Of a DNA stretch of 64,000 bases, positions 1 to 9,628 are shown one piece after another. Below the pieces are notes generated by a model. It worked only from the letters and a program-made list of their open reading frames with translations, had not been told where the DNA came from and made no database searches. The number at the start of each line of letters is the position of its first letter. Position 1 is the first letter of the stretch. Origin of the DNA: Aquabacterium sp. A7-Y (GTDB lineage Bacteria; Pseudomonadota; Gammaproteobacteria; Burkholderiales; Burkholderiaceae_C); the NCBI RefSeq assembly GCF_026153205.1, contig NZ_JAPFBW010000008.1:62001-126000 (forward strand), in the 5' to 3' direction. The translations under genes and the position numbers were made by a program.

Positions 1-2967
1 GAACGAGCTGAAGACCTCGGACCGCAGGCGGGTGGCCCACCGGGTGGTCTCGACCAGCCGTTGGGCGCCGTCGTAGACATGGTCGACCACGGCGGCGCTG
101 TTGCCGCTGCTTTGCAGCGTGCGGGCGAGTCGGCCGGCCTGGTCGTAGATCTGGAAGTGCAGGATGTCCTGCAAGGTGGCCGGCGGGCGGATGTTGAGGC
201 CGGTGGCGGTAGTCGTTGCAGCCGCCACTTCGCTGACGTGGGGCTTGGCGAGGACCAGGAGGGAGTCGGTTTGGCCGGCCAGGGTCGGCGCCTTGCGCAC
301 CACCACCCGAGCGCTGGTGGCATTGGCGGGAGCGGTGACGAAACCCCACAGGCGCTTGTAGCTGGAGAACTGCTGCCCGCCGGCCTTCTCGGCGTTGTTG
401 ATGGTGCTGCCGCCGCTGGGCACGACGGCCGAGCCGATCGGCTGGCCCTGGACATCGTAGAAGACCACCTCGAGCGAGACGGCCGCACGCTGGGCACCGG
501 TATACGCGGACACCTCGTAGCGCTTGCCAGCGCTGACCAACAGCGAGGACGAGCGCAGGTAGGCGGACACCGCGGCGGTACCGTTCTGGCGCAGCCACAG
601 GGTGTTTTCCCCTTCGAGCGTCCACGCGGGGTCGTTCTCGCCGAAAGAGAACCCGGTGGCCGAGCCGTCGCTGTCGGGGTTCCAGCCGCTCAGGGGGGCG
701 TCGATCTGGTTCGCGGGCAAGGCGGCCCCGCTGGGGTCGGCGGCCAGCGCCTTCAGCACGGCCGGCGACAAGGGGTTGGCGTAGCGCCTGGTGCCGGTGA
801 GGCGGTTGTTGCGGTCGTAGAAATATTCAGTCAGTGCGCCTTCACCGTCGACCTCGCCGATCTTGCGGCTCGCGGCATCGTAGAGCGTGTATCGGGTGGC
901 GCCCGTGGCGTCGCTCACCTTGACCAGCCGGCCGAGCTTGTCGTACTGGTAAGTGGTGGCGCCGAGCAAGGGCGTGGCCAGCGAAGGATCACGCTGCTCG
1001 GTCTTGAGCAGCCGCCCCGCTTCGTCAAAGGCGCTGACCTGGACCAGCCCGTTGGCCAGCGTGACGCTGGTCTGACGCAGCGCATCGTTGTAGACCGTGA
1101 GCGTGTTCTGCCCCAGCGGGTTGGTCTGCCGTACCAGGCGGTTCAGGCCGTCGTACTGATAGCTCGTGACATGGCGCTGCTGCAGCTCGGTCTTCTGGGC
1201 GGCGCTCAGCAGCCGGGTCGCGTCGCTGCCGGTGGCGCGCAAGGCCTCGCCGTTGCCGTCCACATAACCCAGCTCGCGGCGCCGCGCCAGGGCCCAGTCG
1301 GTATCGCGGTTGGCGAGCTCGTCGCCACGCGCTTCGATGTTCTGCAGCAGGTTGCCGGCGGGGTCGTAGACGTACTGGGTGACGCTCTCCTCGCCGTTGA
1401 GCAGGCCGGCACCAGCCACGTCGAGCTGGCTGTACTGGGTCATGCGGCTGAGCTGGCCCCGCACGTCGTAGGCGTAGTCGGTGCGCTGGCCGAGCGCCTT
1501 GTTCTGGCCGCTGGCCCAGCTCTGCAGGGTGGCGAGGTCGTTGGCGCTGCCGCTGTAGAGACCGCCACCGTGCTGCAGCGTGGTCACACGCTGGCCGATG
1601 CTGTTGTACTGGTGTTCCGTGACACGGCCGTCGGCGTTGACGACAAAACGCAGGTGCAGCTTGCTGTCGTAGACGTAGCGGCTGATCATCGGCTCCGCCG
1701 GCAGCTCGGCGCCGTCGCCGTCGGGGTCCACCCGGCGGTAGCGGGTTTCCTTCAGCAGTTCGTTGCGGCTGCCATACAGGCGCTCGACGACCTGGCCGGC
1801 CGCGTCGCGCTCATAGATGCGGTTGCCGTTGTTGTCGTACTTGTAGTGCGTGACCTGGCCTTGCCCGTCGCTGGTGGTCAGGACGTTGCCACCGCCGTCG
1901 TAGCTGTAGCCGGGGCTGGCGGTGGTGGTGCCGACCGCGGGGCCGGTGATGCTGAGGAGCCGGCCGGTGCCGCTCTCGTAGACCAGTGTCGTGCGCTGGC
2001 CGAGCGCGTCGGTAATCCGGGTGGTGTTGGCAACGGAGTAGTCGAAGCTGGTGCTCAGGACCTGGCCGCCGACGCGTTCCTTGACGGTCTTGATCCGGCC
2101 GTTGGCGTCGTAGTCGAAGTCGAGCAGGCTGCCGTCGCTCTGCTTGAGGGTGTCGAGCCGCCGGGAGGTGGCATCGACGTAGGTGTAGGTGGTGACGTAG
2201 GTGTCGGCATCGCTGACCGCGTTGTCCTGCGGGCTCAGGTCCACCGTCACGCTGCTCAGCCGGTTCGCCGTGTCGTACCCGTAGCGCACCCGCGTCTGCG
2301 TGCCGGCGCTGCTCACCGTGCGGATCTGGGTGATGTTGCTGGTCTTGCCAGCCGTGCCGTCGTAGTCGATGTAGACGGTCTCGCCGCTGGCCGTCTTGAC
2401 CTGGCTGACCAGGCCGCTGCCGTTGTAGCCCACCGTGAGGCTCTTGCCGTCGAGATCGGTGACACTCTTCAGCCGGGCAGCGCGGCTGGCGGCGTCCGTG
2501 ACTTCGTACAGTTCCTTGAGCTGGCTGTCGCCGTCGGTCCAGGTCCAGGCCGAGCCGTTCCAGGCGAGGGTGTCGTAGGCCCCGCCGCCGTCCCGGCTGA
2601 CATACGAGTTGCGCGTGGCGTCCCAGTGGTAGACGGTCTCGCTGCCGTCTTCTCCGATGCGCCTGACGGTATTGTCCGTCGCGTTGTAGCCACTGATGCG
2701 ACGGCTCAGCCCCAGCCGCCAGTTGTCGCCGTTGTCGTGGTCGGTCGTCGCCTGGCTGTTGTAGCTCCTCAGCAGCGCGACATCCGGGCCAACGCCCACC
2801 AGCCACTCGTCCTGCTGCAGCACGATCAGATTGCCGCTGCCGGCGTTGACGTACACGCGCTCCCCGGAGCGGCCGCCCGGTGCCTGCCCCAGCTGCCCAC
2901 CGGCGCCCAACAGGCCCAGCGAGGTGTTGAACAAACCGAGACCCTGACCCGCGACGATGGCTGTCAT
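1..2967 (-). CDS. RHS-repeat protein (3' end outside window)
   Basis: The minus frame stays open from the start codon to the window edge, giving at least 989 codons with no stop. Translation shows many YD-type repeats such as YDADGRVTEHQYN, YQYDKLGRLVKVSD and YDGAQRLVETT. These are the signature of RHS/YD proteins, which form a beta-cocoon shell around a variable C-terminal toxin. The toxin part would lie beyond base 1, so its activity cannot be read. There is no signal peptide; the N-terminus begins MTAIVAGQGLGLFN. The second of two close ATGs (2967 rather than 2973) is preferred because AGGGG lies 8 bases upstream of it. Near base 600-400 the repeats are interrupted by a beta-sandwich-like insert (YLRSSSLLVSAGKRYEVSAY). 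Export by a type VI or other system is inferred from the family only. Confidence 0.9.
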   Translation of the reverse strand, partial: MTAIVAGQGLGLFNTSLGLLGAGGQLGQAPGGRSGERVYVNAGSGNLIVLQQDEWLVGVGPDVALLRSYNSQATTDHDNGDNWRLGLSRRISGYNATDNTVRRIGEDGSETVYHWDATRNSYVSRDGGGAYDTLAWNGSAWTWTDGDSQLKELYEVTDAASRAARLKSVTDLDGKSLTVGYNGSGLVSQVKTASGETVYIDYDGTAGKTSNITQIRTVSSAGTQTRVRYGYDTANRLSSVTVDLSPQDNAVSDADTYVTTYTYVDATSRRLDTLKQSDGSLLDFDYDANGRIKTVKERVGGQVLSTSFDYSVANTTRITDALGQRTTLVYESGTGRLLSITGPAVGTTTASPGYSYDGGGNVLTTSDGQGQVTHYKYDNNGNRIYERDAAGQVVERLYGSRNELLKETRYRRVDPDGDGAELPAEPMISRYVYDSKLHLRFVVNADGRVTEHQYNSIGQRVTTLQHGGGLYSGSANDLATLQSWASGQNKALGQRTDYAYDVRGQLSRMTQYSQLDVAGAGLLNGEESVTQYVYDPAGNLLQNIEARGDELANRDTDWALARRRELGYVDGNGEALRATGSDATRLLSAAQKTELQQRHVTSYQYDGLNRLVRQTNPLGQNTLTVYNDALRQTSVTLANGLVQVSAFDEAGRLLKTEQRDPSLATPLLGATTYQYDKLGRLVKVSDATGATRYTLYDAASRKIGEVDGEGALTEYFYDRNNRLTGTRRYANPLSPAVLKALAADPSGAALPANQIDAPLSGWNPDSDGSATGFSFGENDPAWTLEGENTLWLRQNGTAAVSAYLRSSSLLVSAGKRYEVSAYTGAQRAAVSLEVVFYDVQGQPIGSAVVPSGGSTINNAEKAGGQQFSSYKRLWGFVTAPANATSARVVVRKAPTLAGQTDSLLVLAKPHVSEVAAATTTATGLNIRPPATLQDILHFQIYDQAGRLARTLQSSGNSAAVVDHVYDGAQRLVETTRWATRLRSEVFSSF

Positions 2968-3202
2968 CTTCATTTCCCCTGTGCGCCCTGGCCGCGGTCG
3001 GGCCCGACGCCATTGACTGACGTTTTTGTTGTCGGAGGAAGTCGACGCAAAGCTGCGCCCCAGCCCCCGGACCGAGCGCAGTGCGTCCGCTTGCCATCCG
3101 CTTATCCGAGGTTTGGCTCGTCGGTTTAGGGTTCAGGGTCCTGATATGTGTAAGGCCATGAAACTGCCGGTGCATGCGCGATCAGTGCGTGAGGATCAGC
3201 CG

Positions 3203-4315
3203 TCAGGGGGCCGCTGAAAGCACATACCCATAGGTCTTGCGGATCGCCCTGTTGAAGGCTGCGCCGACGATCCGCCCCCGGTCGTCGATGTCGCTGGCGG
3301 AGGTAAGCAGCCAGACGGCGCGATCGGCAGGAGCGAGATAGCTGTTCAAGTCACTGGCGACGGTGCCCCGCCACAAGGCAGCGCGTGTCACCTGAGCCGG
3401 GTCGGTGCTCCACCCCACGATTTGCCCGGTGTTGTTGATGCTGACCGCCCGGCTCAGGGTCCCGCCGAGCGTGCCCAGGTCAACCGCCGTGGCGCCTTTC
3501 CACAAGGTGGCGTGGCTCTCGCCTTCGCGCGTGTCGCTCTCCCCGACGACGTGCCCCGCGTTGTTGATCCCGAAAGCCTGGCTCCGAGGCCCGCCCAGCG
3601 TGCCCAGGTCGGTGGGCGCCGAGCCGCGCCAAAGCGTGGCGTGATAGGCCGTGTCTCCAGTGAGCAAGCTCCAGCCGGCGACTTGGCCAGCCTCGTTGAC
3701 GGCTGCGGCGGCGCTGTGTGTCCCGCCGAGCGTACCCAGGTCCGTCGGGAGGGGGCCGCGCCATAAGGTGGCGTGGCTCGCCACGTCTCCGGCCATGAAG
3801 CTCCAGCCCACGACGAGGCCGGCATTGTTGATGCCAGACGCCGCGGCGAGTGTCCCGCCCAAGGTGCCCAGGTCGGTCGAGACAGGGCCATTCCACCGCG
3901 CGGCGCGAGAGGCGATGCCGCCCTCGCCCGACGTCCAGCCGACCACCTGACCGGCATCGTTGATGTCCTCGGCCGCGCCGACGCCGCCGTCCGGCGTTCT
4001 CAGCTCGATCGGAACCGGGCCGTTCCACAAGGTGGCGCGGCCGGCCTGCCCCCCGCCGGCGTAGCTCCAGCCGACGACCTGGCCGGCATGGTTGAGGCTT
4101 TGTGCGGCGCTGTGCGGACTTCCGCTCAAGGGACGCAGGACAGTGAGGACATACCGCTGCGCACCCGCGCCGGGACTGGCCGCGCACAAGGCGATGGCGG
4201 ACAGAAGCAGCGGCAGCAAGGGCAAGCGGCCAGCCCGTGGGGCGGCGACCGTTCTCCCGCTAGGCCGCGGTGCGAACGTCACCTCCACGGCCTCGGACTC
4301 GACGTTTATGTTCAT
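3203..4315 (-). CDS. HAF-repeat secreted protein
   Basis: This 370-residue protein has a long basic N-region and a hydrophobic signal segment (LPLLPLLLSAIALCAASPGAGA, about residues 31-52), followed by about seven degenerate repeats. Four of these contain LGTLGG followed by a SINNAGQVVGWS-like phrase. That is the HAF extracellular repeat family, which is predicted to form beta-propeller-like exported proteins of unknown role. The ATG at 4315 has AAGGGAG 7 bases upstream. It lies downstream of the Ig-like lipoprotein and upstream of the RHS gene, all on the minus strand, but gaps of about 235-325 bases suggest separate transcripts. No catalytic motif is visible. Confidence 0.85.
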   Translation of the reverse strand: MNINVESEAVEVTFAPRPSGRTVAAPRAGRLPLLPLLLSAIALCAASPGAGAQRYVLTVLRPLSGSPHSAAQSLNHAGQVVGWSYAGGGQAGRATLWNGPVPIELRTPDGGVGAAEDINDAGQVVGWTSGEGGIASRAARWNGPVSTDLGTLGGTLAAASGINNAGLVVGWSFMAGDVASHATLWRGPLPTDLGTLGGTHSAAAAVNEAGQVAGWSLLTGDTAYHATLWRGSAPTDLGTLGGPRSQAFGINNAGHVVGESDTREGESHATLWKGATAVDLGTLGGTLSRAVSINNTGQIVGWSTDPAQVTRAALWRGTVASDLNSYLAPADRAVWLLTSASDIDDRGRIVGAAFNRAIRKTYGYVLSAAP

Positions 4316-4640
4316 GTTGGCTCCCTTCGAAGTTGCGCGGCCGATGCGCCGGCGCGTTGATCGCCGATCGAAGGTAGTGCACTGAACGCCTACTCACCAG
4401 TCTTTTGCATGCTCTGTCATTCGACGAATGATCCGACCGATCCACGGGAATGATCGGACGCCCTTCGCGTCGCCGGTGATGTGAGCGCCGTTCGACGGTT
4501 GCAACGGGGACCCTTCAAAAACTTCCACTGTTCGCCTGCTGACGCGAGGTCGCGAGGACTTCCCGCTCCACCGCAGCAAAGGGAAAACGGCAGAGGCGGC
4601 GGCAGTCGCCAGCCGCGGCCTTCCTCAAGGGCGACGCCGC
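4316..4640. other. intergenic region, no gene seen
   Basis: This stretch separates the lipoprotein stop from the HAF protein start. It should hold the HAF promoter on the minus strand. I see no convincing coding frame, RNA gene or strong hairpin in it. Confidence 0.4.
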
Positions 4641-6746
4641 TCAGAGCGGCTGAACCTGGCCATCGATCTCGATGGCCACCACGCCGCCGGAGACGATCAG
4701 CCTGCCGATCTGCTTGCCCTCGCTGGTCAACAGCAGCGCGCCCCCCATTTCCGCGCCGTGGCGTAGCTCGCCTGTCGCCACATATCGGCGACCCTGTACA
4801 TCGAAGGCGAGGTCCTTCGCGTGATAAATCATGCTGGTCGAGGTCACGGTCAAGTTCGTCCCGCCGCCGGCATACACGGCGCTCAGGCCCGACTTGCGGC
4901 TCGTCAGAACAGCGCCGGAAGCCGGCGTCATGGCCACCTCGGTGGCAACGCCTGTGCTCGTGTCGATGCGGGCGACGTACCCGAAGCGGCCCTCACCCTG
5001 CACGGCCTGCGAAGCGAGGGACAGCTGCGTCATGGCGGTGGAGCCGGTGACGGCAACGCTGCCCGGTGCGCGGGTGTAACGGAACTCGGCCATCGCGCGC
5101 CCGTCCAGGAACAGGCCCTCGGTGACGTCGCAACTCTCGAAGCTCGCATCGATGCGATGTTGCACATCGGCGGCAATCGGTTCGCCCCCGCCCACGTCCC
5201 GCCCGTCGAACACCGCCTGCAGCACCTTGCCGCTGCGGCACACCGTTGCGGGCGGCAGCAGCATCGTCATCTCCATGTCGGTGAGTTGGGCCGGCGCAAA
5301 GGCCAGGAACCAGGTGTCGAAGCTGGCGTAGACCAGCCGCATCAGGTCCGCGCGAGCCGCCGGCGGCGGCGGCGGCGGCGTGGCATCGACGGTGAGCAGG
5401 ATCGGCGTGCTCGTCACCCGGCCGTATGCGTTGCTCACCGCCACGCTGTACTGCGCGCCGGAGTCGGAAGCTTGGACATTGGGCTGCAGCAGCACCGGCG
5501 CCGTCTCGCCGGGCAGTAGCGTTCCATTGCGCCGCCATTCGTAGCGCAGGTCGCGGCCCTCAACCAGGACGGACAGCAAAGCCCTCTCCCCGGCGGTGAC
5601 CTTCACCTCGGTCGGCTGCCGAACGATGACTGGCGCCTGCGCGACCTCCTGGAGCACCAGGCATTCCGGCAGGCTGATGTCGGTGTTGCTGGGCACGACG
5701 GCCAGCGGACCCGCTCGCAGGAGGCTGCTGTCGGCTGACAGGCTTGCCTGCCCGCCCTTGCGGACGGGCACCCTGAAGCGGCCCTCGCCATCGGGAAGGG
5801 CAACCGCCCGACCCGAATAGTCGACGCCTTCGGAGCTCACCACCGCGGACTCCGGAACGCGGCCGTCCTCCAAACGCACGCAGCCTTCGACATAGACGGT
5901 TTCGGTGGGGCGGTCGGCATTCCAGTAGCTGAAGTGGCTCACTCTGCCTTCGTAGTAGGCCTCCTCGCCGCGGCCCACGAGAGTCGCGCTGCCCTCCTCG
6001 ACCCACAGCCCCGACGTCTCGTCGAGGTGGTACAGAGGCAGGGTGGCGGGCGGCGTCGGACTGCGTGACGCGAGGGGGATGCGGATCACTGCCGTCTTGC
6101 CGGCGCCGAGTTGCAGGGGGCGGCCGCTGTCTGCAGCGCGCAACTCGACGTGCAAGGCGCCGAAACTCTCGATCGTCACGCTGCCGGTGCCCGCGCGCGC
6201 CTGGTAGCTCCCGGGCATGGCGGCGGGCCGGCGCCCGGGATGGATCGGCGTGACAAGCACGTCCGCCGTGCCGGTGAAGGCCTGTCCAGTGACGCCATCC
6301 ACGAGGGCAGCGGCCGGCAGCGTGACCTGGGCCGGACTTCCGGGCACCACGACAGTGCCGCCCGCGGGCCCCACCTGCCCGTTGGCGCCCAGCGGCGACA
6401 GCCATAGATCGACCGGCGCGTTCTCTCCAGCGCGCAGGGGCGCCAGCAGGACAGCGTCGGCATATCCCTGGCGGCGCGCCTTCACGACGCCGGAGGCATC
6501 GACAGGCGACTCCGCCACGAAACGCCCTGCAGAGTCGGTCTGCACCGTCTTTCCGCCCACCGTCACGGCGGCACCCGCGACCGGAAGGCCGTCCGCGGCG
6601 CTCAGGGCGCGTCCCTCGACCCGGGCCTGCCTGACGGGGCCAGGATCGCGATTGTCCCCGGAGCCGCCTCCGCCGCCGCACGCCGTCATGCAAACGGCGC
6701 CGAACGCCGCCGCCCAAGTGGCCCGGCTGATGTTTTTCCACCGCAT
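4641..6746 (-). CDS. lipoprotein with carboxypeptidase-like and Ig-like domains
   Basis: The 701-residue product begins MRWKNISRATWAAAFGAV, followed by a lipobox-like CMTAC and a poly-Gly stretch, so it is probably lipidated and held at the outer membrane. Residues about 40-100 look like a carboxypeptidase regulatory-like fold (VEGRALSAADGLPVAGAAV). A later segment (PTEVKVTAGERALLSVLVEG ... YSVAVSNAYG, about residues 370-455) is an Ig-like domain, followed by a short poly-Pro linker and a C-terminal domain that I do not recognise. The frame is open further upstream to 7076, but the ATG at 6746 has AGGGGGG 6 bases before it and starts directly at the signal peptide. The function is probably adhesive or structural; this is inferred from domains only. 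Confidence 0.85.
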   Translation of the reverse strand: MRWKNISRATWAAAFGAVCMTACGGGGGSGDNRDPGPVRQARVEGRALSAADGLPVAGAAVTVGGKTVQTDSAGRFVAESPVDASGVVKARRQGYADAVLLAPLRAGENAPVDLWLSPLGANGQVGPAGGTVVVPGSPAQVTLPAAALVDGVTGQAFTGTADVLVTPIHPGRRPAAMPGSYQARAGTGSVTIESFGALHVELRAADSGRPLQLGAGKTAVIRIPLASRSPTPPATLPLYHLDETSGLWVEEGSATLVGRGEEAYYEGRVSHFSYWNADRPTETVYVEGCVRLEDGRVPESAVVSSEGVDYSGRAVALPDGEGRFRVPVRKGGQASLSADSSLLRAGPLAVVPSNTDISLPECLVLQEVAQAPVIVRQPTEVKVTAGERALLSVLVEGRDLRYEWRRNGTLLPGETAPVLLQPNVQASDSGAQYSVAVSNAYGRVTSTPILLTVDATPPPPPPAARADLMRLVYASFDTWFLAFAPAQLTDMEMTMLLPPATVCRSGKVLQAVFDGRDVGGGEPIAADVQHRIDASFESCDVTEGLFLDGRAMAEFRYTRAPGSVAVTGSTAMTQLSLASQAVQGEGRFGYVARIDTSTGVATEVAMTPASGAVLTSRKSGLSAVYAGGGTNLTVTSTSMIYHAKDLAFDVQGRRYVATGELRHGAEMGGALLLTSEGKQIGRLIVSGGVVAIEIDGQVQPL

Positions 6747-7014
6747 CGCTGCCCCCCTGTGTCTGGTTCGAAGGGCCTTGTTGTCCTTCTCCAAAAACGG
6801 CCGAGGGTACTGAAGGAGCGGCACGACAGCCTCCCCCCATGTCGGGGGAGCCCTTGCGGTTCTCACTGCTTCGGCGCAATCGTCGCGGAGTACGAGCATC
6901 ATCCGCCGCCAGGCAATACCGTCCTCTGGCGAGGAATGGTCGACTCGCCGATATCCCGTTCGACGACTCGCTTGGGTCTTCAGGATGTGGGTAAAAGCAG
7001 GCGAGACGGGACGC

Positions 7015-7425
7015 TTATGAGCCTCCAGAGTCCATGTGCTGAGCCCCCAGCCCCTCGAAAGCTTCGCCCCGACCAAGCGACCAATCGATGGCCGAGTTCT
7101 CGGTGAGGGAGATCAGAACGTCGTCGGGGCGGAATCCTGCCGTCATCGCCCTGTCGGCAATCGCGCGGTAGAGCTGCCGTTTCTGGCTCTCGGTGCGGCC
7201 TCGCAGCAGCAGGATCTCAACGACACAGGCCTCTTCGCCACGCACCACGCCGCCGAAGTACGGATCGAGAATCATCGAGCCGGCTGGCATGCGAATGATG
7301 AGTTGGAAACGGTCCTCCAGTGGGACATGGCAGGTGTCCACAAGCCCATGGTGGACCGCGTCGGCAAGGCCTTGAACGCGCTCATCGCCGAGATGGACGG
7401 GGACGGACAGTCTTGCCAGCGGCAT
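7015..7425 (-). CDS. tautomerase-family protein
   Basis: The 136-residue protein starts MPLARLSVPVHLG. Proline 2, which becomes the N-terminal residue after Met removal, is the catalytic base in 4-oxalocrotonate tautomerase-type enzymes, and this supports the ATG at 7425 (GGAGG 6 bases upstream) over an upstream in-frame start at 7443. The C-terminal half (SQKRQLYRAIADRAMTAGF ... DVLISLTENSAIDWSLGRG) fits the larger Tautomerase_2-type subfamily. The substrate is unknown. It is divergent from a LysR gene with a perfect palindrome between them, so it is probably the regulated target. It is cytoplasmic. Confidence 0.9.
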   Translation of the reverse strand: MPLARLSVPVHLGDERVQGLADAVHHGLVDTCHVPLEDRFQLIIRMPAGSMILDPYFGGVVRGEEACVVEILLLRGRTESQKRQLYRAIADRAMTAGFRPDDVLISLTENSAIDWSLGRGEAFEGLGAQHMDSGGS

Positions 7426-7489
7426 GTTTTTCCTCCAGTGCATGGGTGGCCTGGGGTCACTTTAGGCGGCTCGGCGTCCGAGAGGAATC

Positions 7490-7522
7490 GCGCCAGGTGC
7501 AAAGGTCGCTTGCACCTGGCGC
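7490..7522. promoter_or_regulatory. perfect 13-bp inverted repeat, likely LysR operator
   Basis: The arms GCGCCAGGTGCAA (7490-7502) and TTGCACCTGGCGC (7510-7522) are exact reverse complements around a 7-base spacer. The site lies between the divergent tautomerase and LysR starts, where LysR regulators bind dyads. The inner GTGCAA/TTGCAC half-sites are the likely contacts. Assignment as the operator of the adjacent LysR is inference from position and symmetry. Confidence 0.75.
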
Positions 7523-7559
7523 AAGGGCGATGAGCTGGCGCGCCCGGTAGGATCGCGGA

Positions 7560-8441
7560 ATGGATGACCTTTCGCTGGCCGACATCGCTCTCTTCGTGCG
7601 TGCCGCAACACTGGGTACGCTGTCCGCCGCGGCGCGTGAACGAGGTGTGCCGGTCAGCCAGGTCTCGCGCGCCATCGACCGCATCGAGCGCGCCTGCGCA
7701 GTGCGCCTGTTGCGACGTTCAGGGCGCGGCTTGTCGCTGACGCACGACGGTGAGAGCTTTCTCGCGTTCTGCCGCCAGGTGGGATCTCAGCGCAACGAGC
7801 TCGAAGCGGACTTTTCGCGTCGCGCGGGCGTTGTCAGCGGTCGCACTCGCATGAGCATGAGCGGCGTGATCGCGCACTTCTGGATCGTGCCTTCGCTACC
7901 GAGCCTGGCGCGTGAGCACCCGCAACTGGGGGTGGATCTGCTGGTTGACGACGACGTGGTCGACCTGGCGCGCGCAGGAGTGGACATTGCCATTCGGACG
8001 GGCGATCCTGCAACGCTCTCGATGGCCGCGCGCCCGCTAGGACGTATCGCCACCGGACTGTATGCGAGCCCGGCCTATCTCGCCGAACACGGTGAGCCGC
8101 AGGAGGCGAGCCAGCTGGTGCACCACCGGCTGCTGTCGAATTGCGAGCATCCGGTCCTGAACCGGCTGCGCTTTCGTGACGGCGGGAGCGCCACTGCCGA
8201 CGCCCTGTGGCGCTCAGGCAGTACGGCTGTCATCGCGCAAATGGCGACAGAGGGACTCGGTATCGCCCACCTCCCAGTGCGCGTGGCAGCAGCGGCCGGG
8301 CATCTTCAGCCGGTGTTGCCTTCGCAATTCGTCTCTGCCGACATCCCGGTCAGCGCGATCCTGTTGCCGGACCGGCAGCGGCTGCCCCATGTGCGCGTCT
8401 GCGTCGATCACCTGTTGCGGATGTTCGCTCCATCGAGTTGA
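7560..8441 (+). CDS. LysR-family transcriptional regulator
   Basis: This 293-residue protein has an N-terminal winged helix (SLADIALFVRAATLGTLSAA, with the recognition region VPVSQVSRAIDRIE around residues 32-46) and a substrate-binding domain of the group typified by FWIVPSLPSLAREHP and DIAIRTGD. The length is normal for LysR proteins. It is divergent from the tautomerase gene, and the intervening palindrome suggests that it controls both that gene and itself. The effector is unknown. The ATG at 7560 is the first in frame. Confidence 0.93.
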   Translation: MDDLSLADIALFVRAATLGTLSAAARERGVPVSQVSRAIDRIERACAVRLLRRSGRGLSLTHDGESFLAFCRQVGSQRNELEADFSRRAGVVSGRTRMSMSGVIAHFWIVPSLPSLAREHPQLGVDLLVDDDVVDLARAGVDIAIRTGDPATLSMAARPLGRIATGLYASPAYLAEHGEPQEASQLVHHRLLSNCEHPVLNRLRFRDGGSATADALWRSGSTAVIAQMATEGLGIAHLPVRVAAAAGHLQPVLPSQFVSADIPVSAILLPDRQRLPHVRVCVDHLLRMFAPSS

Positions 8442-8600
8442 AGCGAATGCAGCATCGACGAGGACTGCCCGCTCGATGCCTCGGGTAAGCCGCCGCCCCG
8501 GGGCCGACGGCACCTGCCCGCAGGCCACCGGACTCGAGCGTACAGCCCTTCGATGTTCTCGGAGTCCTCGGTGCTGCCGTCAACCAGCGTCACGATGGCG

Positions 8601-9098
8601 TCAGCTCTCACTGGCGAGCTGGCTCATGCTTGGCTCAGAAATTCTGTAGCTGAGCCTTTCGACAACCCGCTCGGCACCCAGGCTTTCGTAAAAGGAGATC
8701 CCCTTGGCGTTGGAGGCCTTGACCGGCCAGTCGATACGGTGGCAACAGTTCTCCAAGGCGTACCGGGCCACCCGCGACATCAGCGCCCTGCCAAACCCCT
8801 GGCTTCTCTCGGACGACCGCACATACAGCTCTTTCAGCTGGCAATGCCGGCGCTTGTCCGCGGCAGGTTCGACCAGCGAAAAGACCAGCGTGATGGCGGC
8901 CAGGCCGACCACCGTGCCGTCGTCTCTGGAGGCCACGAGCAAGCTGTGGGGCGACTTGGCGCCCAGGAGGTTCTCGAGGAGGTGTTCTCGCACCAGCTCC
9001 CGAGAGACGACTGAACCCTCGTTGTAGTACATGTGCAACTCGCACAGCAGGTCTATCAGCGACTCATGCTGAGGTTCAGAGACAAGTTCAACGCGCAT
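8601..9098 (-). CDS. GNAT-family N-acetyltransferase
   Basis: The 165-residue protein has the GNAT acetyl-CoA pyrophosphate loop in RSSERSQGFGRALMSRV and the C-terminal ISFYESLGAERV typical of the fold. The acceptor is unknown. The ATG at 9098 (MRVELVSEPQ) has AAGG 7 bases upstream and is preferred over an in-frame TTG at 9128. A second, dead copy of this gene and its upstream DNA lies at 13925-14360 in the same orientation, so this is the surviving member of a segmental duplication. It is a cytoplasmic enzyme. Confidence 0.9.
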   Translation of the reverse strand: MRVELVSEPQHESLIDLLCELHMYYNEGSVVSRELVREHLLENLLGAKSPHSLLVASRDDGTVVGLAAITLVFSLVEPAADKRRHCQLKELYVRSSERSQGFGRALMSRVARYALENCCHRIDWPVKASNAKGISFYESLGAERVVERLSYRISEPSMSQLASES

Positions 9099-9161
9099 AC
9101 GGTGGCCTTGGGGAATAAGGTAGAGCAACGAGCAATGTAGCCACTGCTGCTTATGGAAGGC

Positions 9162-9515
9162 TTAGGCCGCCGGATTGCCCGCGCCTGACTGGAGCGCCTT
9201 CAATTCCCTGCTGGCTTGCTTGTAAGCGTTCAGCGTGACGCAGATGCTAATGACTGCATAGGAACCGACAACAAGGAATCCCCCACCGTCGCGCGCGAGG
9301 TTGAGTGCCCACGTGACTGCAACATAGATCATTGGCACGAACGGAATGTTCGGAAGGATCGCCGCTCCCGCATTCGGGGGGCGGCCATTGCGGAGATGCC
9401 GGATGTTCCCCTCGGCCACTTCCAAGGCGAACCCGACGAAGCAGGAGACGAGGGACAGGACCACGATGAGCACGAACATCATCTGAACCGCCTTGGCAAG
9501 CGGGGCTGCCCACAC
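9162..9515 (-). CDS. small membrane protein, unknown
   Basis: The 117-residue product has hydrophobic segments at about residues 10-32 (MMFVLIVVLSLVSCFVGFAL), 54-75 and 78-98, so it is probably an inner-membrane protein with three helices. I do not recognise the family. The listed start is GTG with no clear ribosome site; the MetMet pair at residues 11-12 is an alternative. It sits alone between the GNAT gene and the FkbM methyltransferase. Confidence 0.55.
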   Translation of the reverse strand: MWAAPLAKAVQMMFVLIVVLSLVSCFVGFALEVAEGNIRHLRNGRPPNAGAAILPNIPFVPMIYVAVTWALNLARDGGGFLVVGSYAVISICVTLNAYKQASRELKALQSGAGNPAA

Positions 9516-9628
9516 ATTGCGATCATTGATCCGGCACTATAACGATGAACTCAGACGGCGTATGGTACGCGTCAGGACCGCACAGTTTGCCACCGGTGTA
9601 GCCGCGGCTCCTCGATCCGGTGCTGGGC

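Noticed and set aside
61-3129. A 1022-codon open frame on the plus strand
   Set aside because: It is the antisense of the RHS gene. Its translation is rich in Val, Gly and Ala without domains, while the minus frame shows YD repeats throughout.
8408-8611. Short minus-strand frame (IVTLVDGSTEDSENIEGLYA)
   Set aside because: It looks slightly protein-like but overlaps the LysR 3' end and has no start signal or recognisable family.
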